A stretch of 20,797 bases of DNA from positions 1 through 20,797 of the IMG/VR virus record IMGVR_UViG_3300046008_000720; one strand, written 5' to 3'. Shown in pieces: positions 12,399-18,209 of the stretch. Within the stretch, counting starts at the first letter, position 1; each line of letters starts with the position of its first letter. Source of the stretch: a virus. Position numbers and translations under genes: made by a program. Under the pieces are notes generated by a model that worked only from the letters and a program-made list of their open reading frames with translations, searched no databases and had not been told where the DNA came from.

Positions 12399-12468
12399 TT
12401 TACACATCATGCTTCACGAATCCTTGCAAGAGCTTTTAATCCTCCTTGAACTCTTAACCATTGATTAA
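12391..12468 (+). CDS. Small leucine-rich acidic ORF, 25 aa
   Basis: ATG at 12391 inside the end of the preceding ORF, with GGAG about 9 nt upstream (TTGGAGAAGTATTCATG). It encodes 25 residues, acidic and Leu-rich (ESLQELLILLELLTID), one amphipathic helix with no basic residue besides two His. Family not recognised. The overlap and ribosome site support translation. It may bind its membrane-protein neighbour. Confidence 0.45.
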   Translation: MDDLHIMLHESLQELLILLELLTID

Positions 12469-12512
12469 GTTTCATTTGATAAAATCCATTCAACTCAACA
12501 GATGGAAAAACA

Positions 12513-12959
12513 ATGAAATATCTAATTCTTCTCCTTGCGTCAATGAATATACACGCCGCCACCGCTCAACAAACGTGTTTGGCATCCGTAATATGGCATG
12601 AGAGCCGTTCACAGCCTGTTTCAGCTCAACTTGATATAGTGACGGCTGTAACTTTGAATCGTGCCTCAGACAGGCTTGTAGACGGTCATTCTCGGTCAGG
12701 CAGTAGAGTTAATCCGAAGTTACTTAATGTATGTAAAGTAATTCATGAGAAGGGACAGTATCAGTGGGTGAAGCGTCAGCCACTTGTACCGCATAAGGAT
12801 ATGGAATCGTGGGAGCAATCCTTGAAGTTGGCAGGAGAAATACTTCGCCAGAGGTATTATGTAGTTGGGAGCAGGAGATATTTTAATAACAGGACGTTAG
12901 GTATTTTACACAAGACAAACACAAAGCCATTGGCGATAGCGTCAATGGTGGCTTATTAA
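12513..12959 (+). CDS. Secreted cell-wall hydrolase, SleB/Hydrolase_2 type
   Basis: 148 aa. Residues 1-18 look like a signal peptide (MKYLILLLASMNIHAATA). The mature part matches the SleB-like hydrolase pattern: CLASVIWHESRSQ (Glu30 in the place of the catalytic Glu of 'Ea.gE'), then VTAVTLNRASD (the 'vvlNRv' segment), NVCKVIHEKGQYQW (the 'vc.Vv.q..qFsw' segment), and LKLAGEIL. This family cleaves peptidoglycan as a lytic transglycosylase or related enzyme. With an M15 endolysin also present, the phage has two wall-degrading enzymes. This one can reach the periplasm by the Sec route without a holin. It may act in entry, superinfection control or a second lysis step. A GGA ribosome site precedes the ATG. 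A Lys/Arg-rich C-terminal half is notable. Confidence 0.75.
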   Translation: MKYLILLLASMNIHAATAQQTCLASVIWHESRSQPVSAQLDIVTAVTLNRASDRLVDGHSRSGSRVNPKLLNVCKVIHEKGQYQWVKRQPLVPHKDMESWEQSLKLAGEILRQRYYVVGSRRYFNNRTLGILHKTNTKPLAIASMVAY

Positions 12960-13172
12960 GCCAAGCCCTCAGCGAGCAGGTAGGGTATCATTGAAAAACG
13001 GCTCGCAGTATGTTGCCAGTAATTCCTTGGATGTGCATACCGTGTGATGGATATACGACTGAATGGGTGGAAGTATAGAATTTGCATGACTTGAAATTTC
13101 AGGGTAATACGGTTGGATTATATGACTGTATTGCCGTGCCATTTTGGTACGCTTAAATAATTGGAGTTAGTC
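12960..13172 (+). other. 213-nt intergenic leader with hairpins
   Basis: No gene. It holds GCGAGC...GCTCGC (a 6-bp stem over a 23-nt loop, starting near 12973) and CGTGCC-ATTTT-GGTACG (13135-13151, one G-U pair) just before the next ribosome site, in the place where other genes have the GTACCC hairpin. TTGCAT-17-TAATAC (around 13083) is a poor promoter match. Confidence 0.45.
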
Positions 13173-13364
13173 ATGAGAAAAGAAACATTTGAAGCACAAA
13201 TAATTCATGTTGGGTTATCAACATTTTTCAACAACGCGAGAAGTGTTGAAGGAATGCGAGTTGGAGAGGTGACTGCTTATTTGAACAAGTGGTATGACCA
13301 TCACTTGCCAGACAGAAGTGAAGCGGAAAGATTTGAGTCATTGGTTGGGTACATTCTCCGATAG
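13173..13364 (+). CDS. Unknown 63-aa protein
   Basis: The ATG at 13173 follows TTGGAGTTA, a ribosome-site context shared by several genes downstream. A TTG at 13161 is part of that site, not a start. The protein (MRKETFEAQIIHVGLSTFFN onward) is a small mixed helical protein ending in a Glu/Arg-rich segment (DRSEAERFESLVGYILR). Family not recognised. Its TAG stop is the first of a series of stop codons that leads into the structured leader of the next gene. Confidence 0.7.
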   Translation: MRKETFEAQIIHVGLSTFFNNARSVEGMRVGEVTAYLNKWYDHHLPDRSEAERFESLVGYILR

Positions 13365-13375
13365 GGTTTAGGATT

Positions 13376-13434
13376 TAGTTCATGTGACAGGTGAACTACG
13401 TCCTACGTCCTGTAGGAAGTACCCTTTGGGGTAC
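13376..13434 (+). ncRNA. Three-hairpin leader RNA, copy A
   Basis: Three stems follow with only 1-4 nt between them. P1 is TAGTTCA-TGTGACAGG-TGAACTA (13376-13398). P2 is CCTACG-TCC-TGTAGG (13402-13416). P3 is GTACCC-TTTG-GGGTAC (13419-13434). The ribosome site TTGGAG lies about 12 nt after P3. The P1 loop ACAGG and the P2 segment CCTGT are complementary and could form a loop-loop contact. Copies B and C repeat this; P1 covaries in copy C. Confidence 0.7.
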
Positions 13435-13458
13435 ATTGATTATTATTTGGAGTTAAAG

Positions 13459-13701
13459 ATGACGTTACGAAGAATGAGTGAAACAGTGAAAGGCATTGTG
13501 TATTTCAGTGCTGATAAGTGTGTAGACGGTGGGATTATCTATCGTGGTTATTTGTCACTAAAGACGAATATTGGAAGTTTTACCATGCAAAGTAAGGTTT
13601 TCAGGTCTTTCCTTGACTGCTCAAGTCATGTTGAGGAATTGAAGTTTGATTTATTAAATTATGATAATGACGCGCAGTCGTATTTACGAATGTTTGTGTA
13701 A
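13459..13701 (+). CDS. Unknown 80-aa protein behind leader copy A
   Basis: The ATG at 13459 follows TTGGAGTTAAAG. A longer frame reading from 13384 translates the leader hairpins (…KYPLGY…) and is rejected, because the same 'peptide' appears before unrelated genes. The protein (MTLRRMSETVKGIVYFSADK onward) looks beta-rich: GIVYFSADKCVDGGIIYRGYLSLKT has alternating strands, then a helical C-terminal third. Family not recognised. Together with the next two genes it forms an unbroken set. Confidence 0.7.
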   Translation: MTLRRMSETVKGIVYFSADKCVDGGIIYRGYLSLKTNIGSFTMQSKVFRSFLDCSSHVEELKFDLLNYDNDAQSYLRMFV

Positions 13702-13714
13702 CTTGGAGAATAAA

Positions 13715-13975
13715 ATGATTACTTTGGGGCAGGTAGTATTGACATGTGGCGTTGACGCTATGGGATTTGAGTATTCTGAGTTGTTACATTTGTTGTCCCG
13801 CCATGTGAATGGTGATTGGGGAGCTGTGTGCGAAGAGGATGCACAGACGAATGACGATGCAGTTGAGCATGGAGACAGGGTAATGTCGGTGTACATTCAT
13901 AAAGGGGTTCGCTTGTGGGTAATCACGGAATGGGACAGAAGTGTCACCACGATTTTATTACCACAGGAGTATTGA
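13715..13975 (+). CDS. Small conserved mobile-element protein ('GDWG...LLPxxY' family)
   Basis: 86 aa from the ATG at 13715 (TTGGAGAATAAA upstream); the frame extends further upstream without a ribosome site. I recognise the pattern: LLSRHVNGDWGAVCEEDAQT, then RVMSVYIHKGVRLWVITEWD and RSVTTILLPQEY. Small proteins with 'RH..GDWG......D' and 'LW.ITE.DRS.TT.LLP..Y' are widespread on plasmids, integrative elements and phages of Proteobacteria. They are usually hypothetical and sometimes mislabelled as restriction subunits. The function is not known to me. It is conserved as a single-domain protein of about this length. Confidence 0.75.
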   Translation: MITLGQVVLTCGVDAMGFEYSELLHLLSRHVNGDWGAVCEEDAQTNDDAVEHGDRVMSVYIHKGVRLWVITEWDRSVTTILLPQEY

Positions 13976-13976
13976 A

Positions 13977-14174
13977 ATGATTAAAGTAGAAATGAACGAT
14001 GGCAGTATCCATTTGATTAACCCTGCACATATAGTTAGGGTTACGAATGATGGAAGGACAATGGACATCTTTTGTGTGAACACGAGTTTCTTTTTCAAGT
14101 TGACGGAAGAGGATTGGGGTAACGGGTTGAGTCCTGCTCGATGGAATTTATTGTGGGAAGAGTTGAGTAAATAG
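13977..14174 (+). CDS. Unknown 65-aa protein
   Basis: The ATG at 13977 comes 1 nt after the previous stop, with AGGAG in the preceding codons, so translation is coupled. The protein (MIKVEMNDGSIHLINPAHIV onward) has a beta-hairpin-like N-terminal half (VEMNDGSIHLIN, IVRVTNDGRTMDIF), resembling small FlbD-like or LytTR-like strands, and a Trp-rich C-terminal end (EEDWGNGLSPARWNLLWEEL). The likeness is only in pattern. The TAG stop again starts a stop-codon-rich stretch before the next leader. Confidence 0.65.
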   Translation: MIKVEMNDGSIHLINPAHIVRVTNDGRTMDIFCVNTSFFFKLTEEDWGNGLSPARWNLLWEELSK

Positions 14175-14185
14175 GGTTTAGATTC

Positions 14186-14244
14186 TAGTTCATGTGACAG
14201 GTGAACTACGACCTACATCCTGTAGGAAGTACCCTTTGGGGTAC
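14186..14244 (+). ncRNA. Three-hairpin leader RNA, copy B
   Basis: P1 TAGTTCA-TGTGACAGG-TGAACTA (14186-14208) equals copy A. P2 CCTACA-TCC-TGTAGG (14212-14226) has an A-T pair where copy A has G-U. P3 is GTACCC-TTTG-GGGTAC (14229-14244). The spacing to the TTGGAG ribosome site is the same as in copy A. The proteins behind copies A and B are unrelated, so the conservation belongs to the leader. Confidence 0.7.
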
Positions 14245-14268
14245 ATTGATTATTATTTGGAGTTAGAA

Positions 14269-14778
14269 ATGATTAACATAGAAAAATTAACCCGATTAGG
14301 TTACATGACTTTGATTGAAGATGAAGACTTGGGTGTAATTCATGAGTTTGTTGCGCCCTTGTGGTTGTTGCACCAATCGAAGTGGGAAGGACACATCACT
14401 GATTTGCGTGGTGTGTTACCTGATGGTAAAACGGGTATTGATTGGGAAGATGAGAAGTACGACTTGACAGAGAATAATTGGGTTCAGTTAATTAAGACAC
14501 CAACGTTGACGATGCCTTGTAATAGAACGAGGGTAGCGAATTTGCTTGATTACCTTGCATTTGAGGGGGAGGATTTTGAGCAGAATCCGACAACAAATCA
14601 CATTTGGAATAGTATTCAAATTGTGAGGCACATTTGGAATGTGCAGTGGCAGAGCGAGTTTGTGAGAACACATTTGGGAATTGTGCTTGAGTATTTGATT
14701 CAGTACGAGAAGGGTTCTGAGTCTGAAATTCTTGCTCAAGCGATTGAGTTGCGTGATGAGTATGGATTTGATGAGTAG
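14269..14778 (+). CDS. Unknown 169-aa protein behind leader copy B
   Basis: The ATG at 14269 follows TTGGAGTTAGAA; an upstream extension would translate the leader. The protein starts MINIEKLTRLGYMTLIEDED, is acidic and Trp-rich (EFVAPLWLLHQSKWEG, NHIWNSIQIVRHIWNVQWQS), and ends in helices (SESEILAQAIELRDEYGFDE). No signal peptide or membrane segment. Family not recognised. High Trp and acidic content is common in phage inhibitors of host proteins, but no target can be named. Confidence 0.75.
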   Translation: MINIEKLTRLGYMTLIEDEDLGVIHEFVAPLWLLHQSKWEGHITDLRGVLPDGKTGIDWEDEKYDLTENNWVQLIKTPTLTMPCNRTRVANLLDYLAFEGEDFEQNPTTNHIWNSIQIVRHIWNVQWQSEFVRTHLGIVLEYLIQYEKGSESEILAQAIELRDEYGFDE

Positions 14779-14786
14779 ATAGGTTC

Positions 14787-14858
14787 TAGGGCATACGAAC
14801 AAGTTTTGTGTGCCTTACTGCCTAGCAATTCTGTTAGGAAGTACCCCAAAGGGTACTT
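14787..14858 (+). ncRNA. Three-hairpin leader RNA, copy D (variant)
   Basis: P1 differs: TAGGGCATAC (14787-14796) pairs with GTGTGCCTTA (14808-14817) over an 11-nt loop. P2 is CCTAGCA-ATTC-TGTTAGG (14821-14838), longer than in the other copies. P3 is AAGTACCC-CAAA-GGGTACTT (14839-14858). The P2/P3 order and the TTGGAG ribosome site are kept. P1 still begins with TAG. Confidence 0.6.
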
Positions 14859-14877
14859 TGATTATTTGGAGTTAGAA

Positions 14878-15186
14878 ATGATTAAGTTATCTGATTATGT
14901 AGAATTAAATATGTTTGACCATACGCAGTACAAAGTTATTGCGTTGCCTATTCTCTTAGTGATAGGGGAACGGGAAATTATTGGTGAGTATCGTCACCAT
15001 CTTCTTTTCGATGTGATTTCTTCAAAAAGCGAATTAGAGTCAGCTGGGTATTGCACGAAAGTTAAGTACAAAGGGTTGTTCCCGTTTCGTTTTGGGAATT
15101 ACCTTGTATCAAACAAGACGCTGCTTTGCAGAGCTGAAGGCTCTGACAAGTGGATAAAGATTGACGTTGAATGGAGTATAAAATGA
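14878..15186 (+). CDS. Unknown 102-aa protein behind leader copy D
   Basis: The ATG at 14878 follows TTGGAGTTAGAA. The longer frame from 14806 reads through the hairpins and is rejected. The protein (MIKLSDYVELNMFDHTQYKV onward) has strand-like hydrophobic runs (VIALPILLVIGEREIIGEY) and a C-terminal Trp/Lys/Asp segment. Family not recognised. It overlaps the next start by 3 nt (ATGA), so the two are coupled. Confidence 0.7.
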   Translation: MIKLSDYVELNMFDHTQYKVIALPILLVIGEREIIGEYRHHLLFDVISSKSELESAGYCTKVKYKGLFPFRFGNYLVSNKTLLCRAEGSDKWIKIDVEWSIK

Positions 15187-15485
15187 GTATCGAACCAATT
15201 TCTGTATCGCAACAGAGTAAAATTGCGAAAAACGTGATTGCGGCTTGCAAGGACATCAGTAAACTGAACAAGACGGGTTACAACTTTGTGTATCTTTGCC
15301 CTGGGTTCATAGCCCACTATAACCTGCATGGTTTCATTGATTATTACTCTGAGAATAGTCTTGCTGAGGACATACTTCGTAATCGTTCAATCAACATGTG
15401 GGGCAATTTCGCTCCACATGAGCAGAATTACGAGTATTACATGAGCAAAAAAGCTGTGTACATGCAAATCTTGGAGGCATTATGA
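15183..15485 (+). CDS. Unknown 100-aa protein
   Basis: The ATG at 15183 is chosen, with GGAG 6 nt before it; an ATG at 15171 is part of that ribosome site context. The protein (MSIEPISVSQQSKIAKNVIA onward) has an N-terminal helix and a Tyr/Asn-rich C-terminal half (YNFVYLCPGFIAHYNLHGF, HEQNYEYYMSKKAVYMQ). Family not recognised. Its stop overlaps the next start (ATGA). Confidence 0.7.
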   Translation: MSIEPISVSQQSKIAKNVIAACKDISKLNKTGYNFVYLCPGFIAHYNLHGFIDYYSENSLAEDILRNRSINMWGNFAPHEQNYEYYMSKKAVYMQILEAL

Positions 15486-15637
15486 GTAATTACGGATTAA
15501 CCCAACAACCTAGTGTGTTGGAGTTGGAAGCTCGTATGCTCGAAATTGAGCTTGAAAAGGCATTGTTAATGGTTGAGTTATTGACTAAGAAATTGGCAAT
15601 CACTCGTGTACAGATTGGAATGGAGAATAAGTTATGA
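15482..15637 (+). CDS. Small coiled-coil protein, 51 aa
   Basis: ATG at 15482 overlapping the previous stop, with TTGGAGG 7 nt upstream. It encodes 51 residues starting MSNYGLTQQPSVLELEARML, then a single long amphipathic helix with Leu/Ile/Met heptads (LEIELEKALLMVELLTKKLA in essence). Probably a dimeric coiled coil. It overlaps the next start by 4 nt. Function not known. Confidence 0.65.
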   Translation: MSNYGLTQQPSVLELEARMLEIELEKALLMVELLTKKLAITRVQIGMENKL

Positions 15638-15777
15638 GTTTTGAAGACGCGCAGTTCATTTACGACAACATGTCTGAGCCTGACTATCCAGACGAAGACG
15701 AAGTTGAACAGGATTATGAGCCTGACCTCGAAGAAGAAGAATTTGATTTAGACGCTGAGTGCGTTTGGGACATTTAA
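15634..15777 (+). CDS. Extremely acidic 47-aa protein
   Basis: ATG at 15634, GGAG 8 nt upstream, overlapping the previous stop (ATGA). Of 47 residues, 21 are Asp or Glu and none is Lys or Arg. It starts MSFEDAQFIYDNMSEPDYPD; small phage proteins with a 'DAQ..YDN..PPxY.D' start are familiar to me, but without a known function. The C-terminal half is an Asp/Glu/Phe/Leu run. Such composition fits a DNA or nucleic-acid mimic, or a highly acidic binding peptide. This is inference from composition. A strong hairpin follows the stop. Confidence 0.65.
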   Translation: MSFEDAQFIYDNMSEPDYPDEDEVEQDYEPDLEEEEFDLDAECVWDI

Positions 15778-15783
15778 CTAAGA

Positions 15784-15808
15784 AGGGCGTAGGTACGAAC
15801 TACGCCCT
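15784..15808 (+). terminator. Strong intergenic hairpin (terminator-like)
   Basis: AGGGCGTAG-GTACGAA-CTACGCCCT, a 9-bp perfect stem 6 nt after the stop. No T-tract follows (AACCACAAATTAACAGG), so as an intrinsic terminator it would be weak. It may be an mRNA 3'-end stabiliser or processing hairpin. The CTACGCCCT arm also occurs beside the leader modules. Confidence 0.5.
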
Positions 15809-15834
15809 AACCACAAATTAACAGGAGTAATATC

Positions 15835-16542
15835 ATGGCAGTAAAAAATTATAGAGGAATTCAAGCGGCATCGCCATACAATGGTGAAGAGTTCATTGAA
15901 CTATTCAAGATGTATGGCAACGCGAAGGTAGGATTTCCTGCCATCGAAATCGGGTATTTCCCGCTCAACTTTTTTGAAGAAGATGCGGATGTTGCTGTAT
16001 GCTATGACTGTAAGCATCGTAAAACCTCGTGTTATGTTGATAAACGTGGTTTGATTGCGATGTTCAAAAGTTTTATAACAGGGACGAATTACGTTGAGCA
16101 AGTAAAGATGCGTCATTTCAAAAACCGCTTTGTGCGGTTTGGGTTATGGGGAGACCCTGTGGTTGTGGGATATGAGCGATGCGATGAAATTCGGAACGCT
16201 GCAACGGGTCATGCGGGATATACGCATCAGTGGAGGACGTGTGACCAGCGTTTCTCAAAACTGATACAAGCATCAGCCGACACTGAGAAAGAGGCGTTAG
16301 AAGCCCAGCAGATGGGTTGGAAGACGTTTCGTGTGAAGTTACCAGCCATGGCAGTCATGGTAGGTGAAGTGGTGTGTCCGAATCAGAAGGACAAAGAAAT
16401 CAACTGCATCACCTGTGGTATATGTGATGGAGTCACGGCGAATGTTGTGATTGATGTGCATGGGTTAGAACACAAGCAGATTAAGTTTGAGAAGATTCAG
16501 GCTGATTTAATGGGGGTGGAAAATGTACACGATATTGGTTAG
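15835..16542 (+). CDS. Conserved phage/mobile-element protein with 'GYTHQWR' motif
   Basis: 235 aa with AGGAG ribosome site. Recognisable segments: CYDCKHRKTSCYVD (a cysteine group near residues 56-66), FVRFGLWGDPVVVGYE, GHAGYTHQWRTCDQRF, a segment with GWKTFRV, then VCPNQKDKEINCITCGICDG (CP...C..CG.C). I know this pattern from phage and actinobacterial/proteobacterial element proteins of unknown function, where 'RfG.yGDP', 'GhTGYTHqW', 'GwrtFRV' and 'CP...E....C..C..C.G' recur. The paired cysteines suggest bound zinc or an iron-sulfur group. The function is not known to me. It is the first gene after the hairpin at 15784-15808. Confidence 0.75.
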   Translation: MAVKNYRGIQAASPYNGEEFIELFKMYGNAKVGFPAIEIGYFPLNFFEEDADVAVCYDCKHRKTSCYVDKRGLIAMFKSFITGTNYVEQVKMRHFKNRFVRFGLWGDPVVVGYERCDEIRNAATGHAGYTHQWRTCDQRFSKLIQASADTEKEALEAQQMGWKTFRVKLPAMAVMVGEVVCPNQKDKEINCITCGICDGVTANVVIDVHGLEHKQIKFEKIQADLMGVENVHDIG

Positions 16543-16900
16543 GTTTAACTTATCGAAGGTTGATGGTAAGCACAAGATGATTCAGGTCAAGGATACGGTG
16601 ACGGGTCTTGTTGAGCATCATGACCCTGCTAAAGTGCAGGTGAAGTTGACGAATTGCAGGTTGGTTAATCGTAGGGGTGGAGCTAGAAAGATTTACGAAG
16701 GCGCGAACAAGAGTGTTGTGGCTTGGATTGCGTGCAGTAAGATTGAGATTTTAGAGCACCCTGTAGTACCTAGTAACAGACCTGTCAAGTACAACCCGAA
16801 GGACTATCCGAATTGGACTGATTATGCTAATCAGAACATTGATGGTCATATTTTCAAGAGCCTAGTATCGCTAGGAAACAAATTTTTCGTAGGAGCATAA
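16523..16900 (+). CDS. Unknown 125-aa protein
   Basis: The ATG at 16523 lies inside the end of the previous gene (20-nt overlap), with GGGGTGG just before it. The protein starts MYTILVRFNLSKVDGKHKMI, is basic, and looks beta-rich in the first 80 residues (VQVKLTNCRLVNRRGG, KSVVAWIACSKIEIL), then Pro/Tyr-rich (KYNPKDYPNWTDYAN). Family not recognised. The basic charge may mean nucleic-acid binding. Confidence 0.7.
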   Translation: MYTILVRFNLSKVDGKHKMIQVKDTVTGLVEHHDPAKVQVKLTNCRLVNRRGGARKIYEGANKSVVAWIACSKIEILEHPVVPSNRPVKYNPKDYPNWTDYANQNIDGHIFKSLVSLGNKFFVGA

Positions 16901-16901
16901 G

Positions 16902-17198
16902 ATGAGCAAAGTATATTTAGGTGTGAGTGAATACACAAATCTTCCAGAATACGTGTTAGAAGTAATCAAGCGGACAGCATCATATGTAGTTGACAAGCCA
17001 AAGGGCAGAATCTTTGTCTGGACTGAAACGGCGTGGTACGCCATGAGTTATGACGATATGTCTGAGATACATGAGTACATATACGACTTAGCATATTCTG
17101 AATACAAGTACGCCAATTTAATAAATGGCGATTCTTTTGAAATCAAAGGATGCGCTGACCTGTTTAATGTAACTGCTCAGGTAGAATTATCATGCTAA
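16902..17198 (+). CDS. Unknown 98-aa protein
   Basis: ATG with AGGAG 7 nt upstream, 1 nt after the previous stop. The protein (MSKVYLGVSEYTNLPEYVLE onward) is acidic and Tyr-rich (ETAWYAMSYDDMSEIHEYIY), a small mixed fold. Family not recognised. It overlaps the next gene by 7 nt. Confidence 0.7.
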   Translation: MSKVYLGVSEYTNLPEYVLEVIKRTASYVVDKPKGRIFVWTETAWYAMSYDDMSEIHEYIYDLAYSEYKYANLINGDSFEIKGCADLFNVTAQVELSC

Positions 17199-17479
17199 AA
17201 GTTAATAACGAGTTAGACCCATCGGGTACATCAAAGCAAGGTGTTTTGCATGCTTCATTCTTGGACATAGTCAATCATTTTGGTTATCCAGAAATAATAG
17301 GAGAAGATGGTGACAAGTCCCGTGTGGAGTGGGTTCTTCAGGATGATAACCGAGTCATCACCATTTACGACTGGAAAGAAATAGTCGAAATAGAAGATGT
17401 CACAAGCTGGAGTGTTGGAGGGAAAAGTACCCGTGATTGGACGAGTGTAGCGTTATTGATTAAAGGGGAAAAGTCATGA
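17192..17479 (+). CDS. Conserved small protein with 'IYDWKE...WSVGG' pattern
   Basis: 95 aa, start overlapping the previous stop by 7 nt with only AGG about 11 nt upstream, so probably coupled. The pattern LDIVNHFGYPEIIGEDGDKS, RVEWVLQDDNRVITIYDWKE, then TSWSVGGKST resembles a small family in phages and plasmids in which 'F..P......D.KV..EW.i...dG.v.tIYnWK' is followed by 'W.iGG'. The family has no known function that I can name. Likely beta-rich. Confidence 0.7.
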   Translation: MLKVNNELDPSGTSKQGVLHASFLDIVNHFGYPEIIGEDGDKSRVEWVLQDDNRVITIYDWKEIVEIEDVTSWSVGGKSTRDWTSVALLIKGEKS

Positions 17480-17682
17480 GAACGCATTTAATCTCCCAAA
17501 CAGTTGGGGAATCAAAAGACCCGATCAGTACAAAGTTCTACGCTGTAGTCATTATTGATGGGTTACGTCACATCATTACGAATAACGGTAAGATGTACGC
17601 TTCAAAGACGACTATTAAAAAGTGGATTAAAGAACACAGGGCTGTTTTTAAACATGAAGAATATGAGTGCCTTTCATCTTAA
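17476..17682 (+). CDS. Unknown 68-aa protein
   Basis: ATG overlapping the previous stop (ATGA), with GGGG about 9 nt upstream. Basic, beta then helix (KFYAVVIIDGLRHIITNNGK, TTIKKWIKEHRAVFKHEE). Family not recognised. The stop TAA is followed by four heptamer repeats and leader copy C. Confidence 0.65.
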   Translation: MRTHLISQTVGESKDPISTKFYAVVIIDGLRHIITNNGKMYASKTTIKKWIKEHRAVFKHEEYECLSS

Positions 17683-17710
17683 AGTTTAGAGTTTAGAGTT
17701 TAGAGTTTAG
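17683..17710 (+). repeat. Four tandem AGTTTAG heptamers
   Basis: AGTTTAG occurs four times head to tail directly after a stop codon. Because 7 is not a multiple of 3, the TAG falls in all three frames within 21 nt. Degenerate two-unit versions precede leader copies A (GGTTTAG-GATTTAG) and B (GGTTTAG-ATTCTAG). The last unit overlaps the start of P1. Confidence 0.85.
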
Positions 17711-17768
17711 TCCCTGTGACAGGGGGACTACGCCCTACATTCTGTAGGAAGTACCCCAAAGGGTACTT
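17708..17768 (+). ncRNA. Three-hairpin leader RNA, copy C (covarying P1)
   Basis: P1 is TAGTCCC-TGTGACAGG-GGGACTA (17708-17730). The loop is identical to copies A and B, but three positions of the stem changed on both strands (TTCA/TGAA to TCCC/GGGA), keeping 7 pairs. P2 is CCTACA-TTC-TGTAGG (17734-17748). P3 is AAGTACCC-CAAA-GGGTACTT (17749-17768). The conserved loop with a covarying stem is strong evidence for selection on RNA structure. Confidence 0.75.
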
Positions 17769-17791
17769 TAAATTTAAATTGGAGTTATATC

Positions 17792-18208
17792 ATGGCTAAT
17801 TGGTACGGTGCGGCAAGAAGTAATTATGTTTCAATCACAGACGTTGAAGCAGTGGAAGCGATTGTTTCGCCTTTTGGTATTGAGATGAGTCAAGGCGAAA
17901 ATGATAAATGGGCGTTCTTTCCATCAAACGACACGGATGGTGATTTCAACTACAGCACGGAAGATGAGGATGGTGACGAGATTGAGTTTGCTTGGGACGA
18001 AGTGATGGCGTATGTTCCTGAAGGGGAAGTTCTTGTTGTAATGTGTAGTGGGGCGGAGAAACTTCGGTTTATAACTGGGGAGGCTTTTGCAATTTGCAGG
18101 AAGGGTGCTGAGGTCAACTACACATGCCTTCGTTTGTATGACATTTACAAACAAGCTGCAACTAATTTCAATGTTGACATACAAACAATCAGCGTAGCGG
18201 AGTATTGA
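17792..18208 (+). CDS. Conserved mobile-element protein, 'MANWYGxARSNY' family
   Basis: 138 aa, TTGGAG ribosome site. The N-terminus MANWYGAARSNYVSITDVEA is a recognisable signature of a small acidic protein found on plasmids, integrative elements and phages ('MANWYG..RSNYF.VkD'). The rest also fits: an acidic middle (TDGDFNYSTEDEDGDEIEFA), then YVPEGEVLVVMCSGAEKLRF ('EGEVAV...aGAEKLRYi.G'), and the C-terminal LYDIYKQA. The function is not established to my knowledge. It is often found near antirestriction genes, and an ArdA-like gene lies two genes downstream here. Leader copy C controls it. Confidence 0.8.
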   Translation: MANWYGAARSNYVSITDVEAVEAIVSPFGIEMSQGENDKWAFFPSNDTDGDFNYSTEDEDGDEIEFAWDEVMAYVPEGEVLVVMCSGAEKLRFITGEAFAICRKGAEVNYTCLRLYDIYKQAATNFNVDIQTISVAEY

Positions 18209-18209
18209 G

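Noticed and set aside
13384-13458. N-terminal extensions of genes behind leaders A, B and D (the shared KYPLGY/KYPKGY peptides)
   Set aside because: The shared 'peptide' precedes unrelated proteins and is the translation of the conserved hairpin leader. Good ribosome sites support the downstream ATGs, and P1 changes are compensatory at RNA level.
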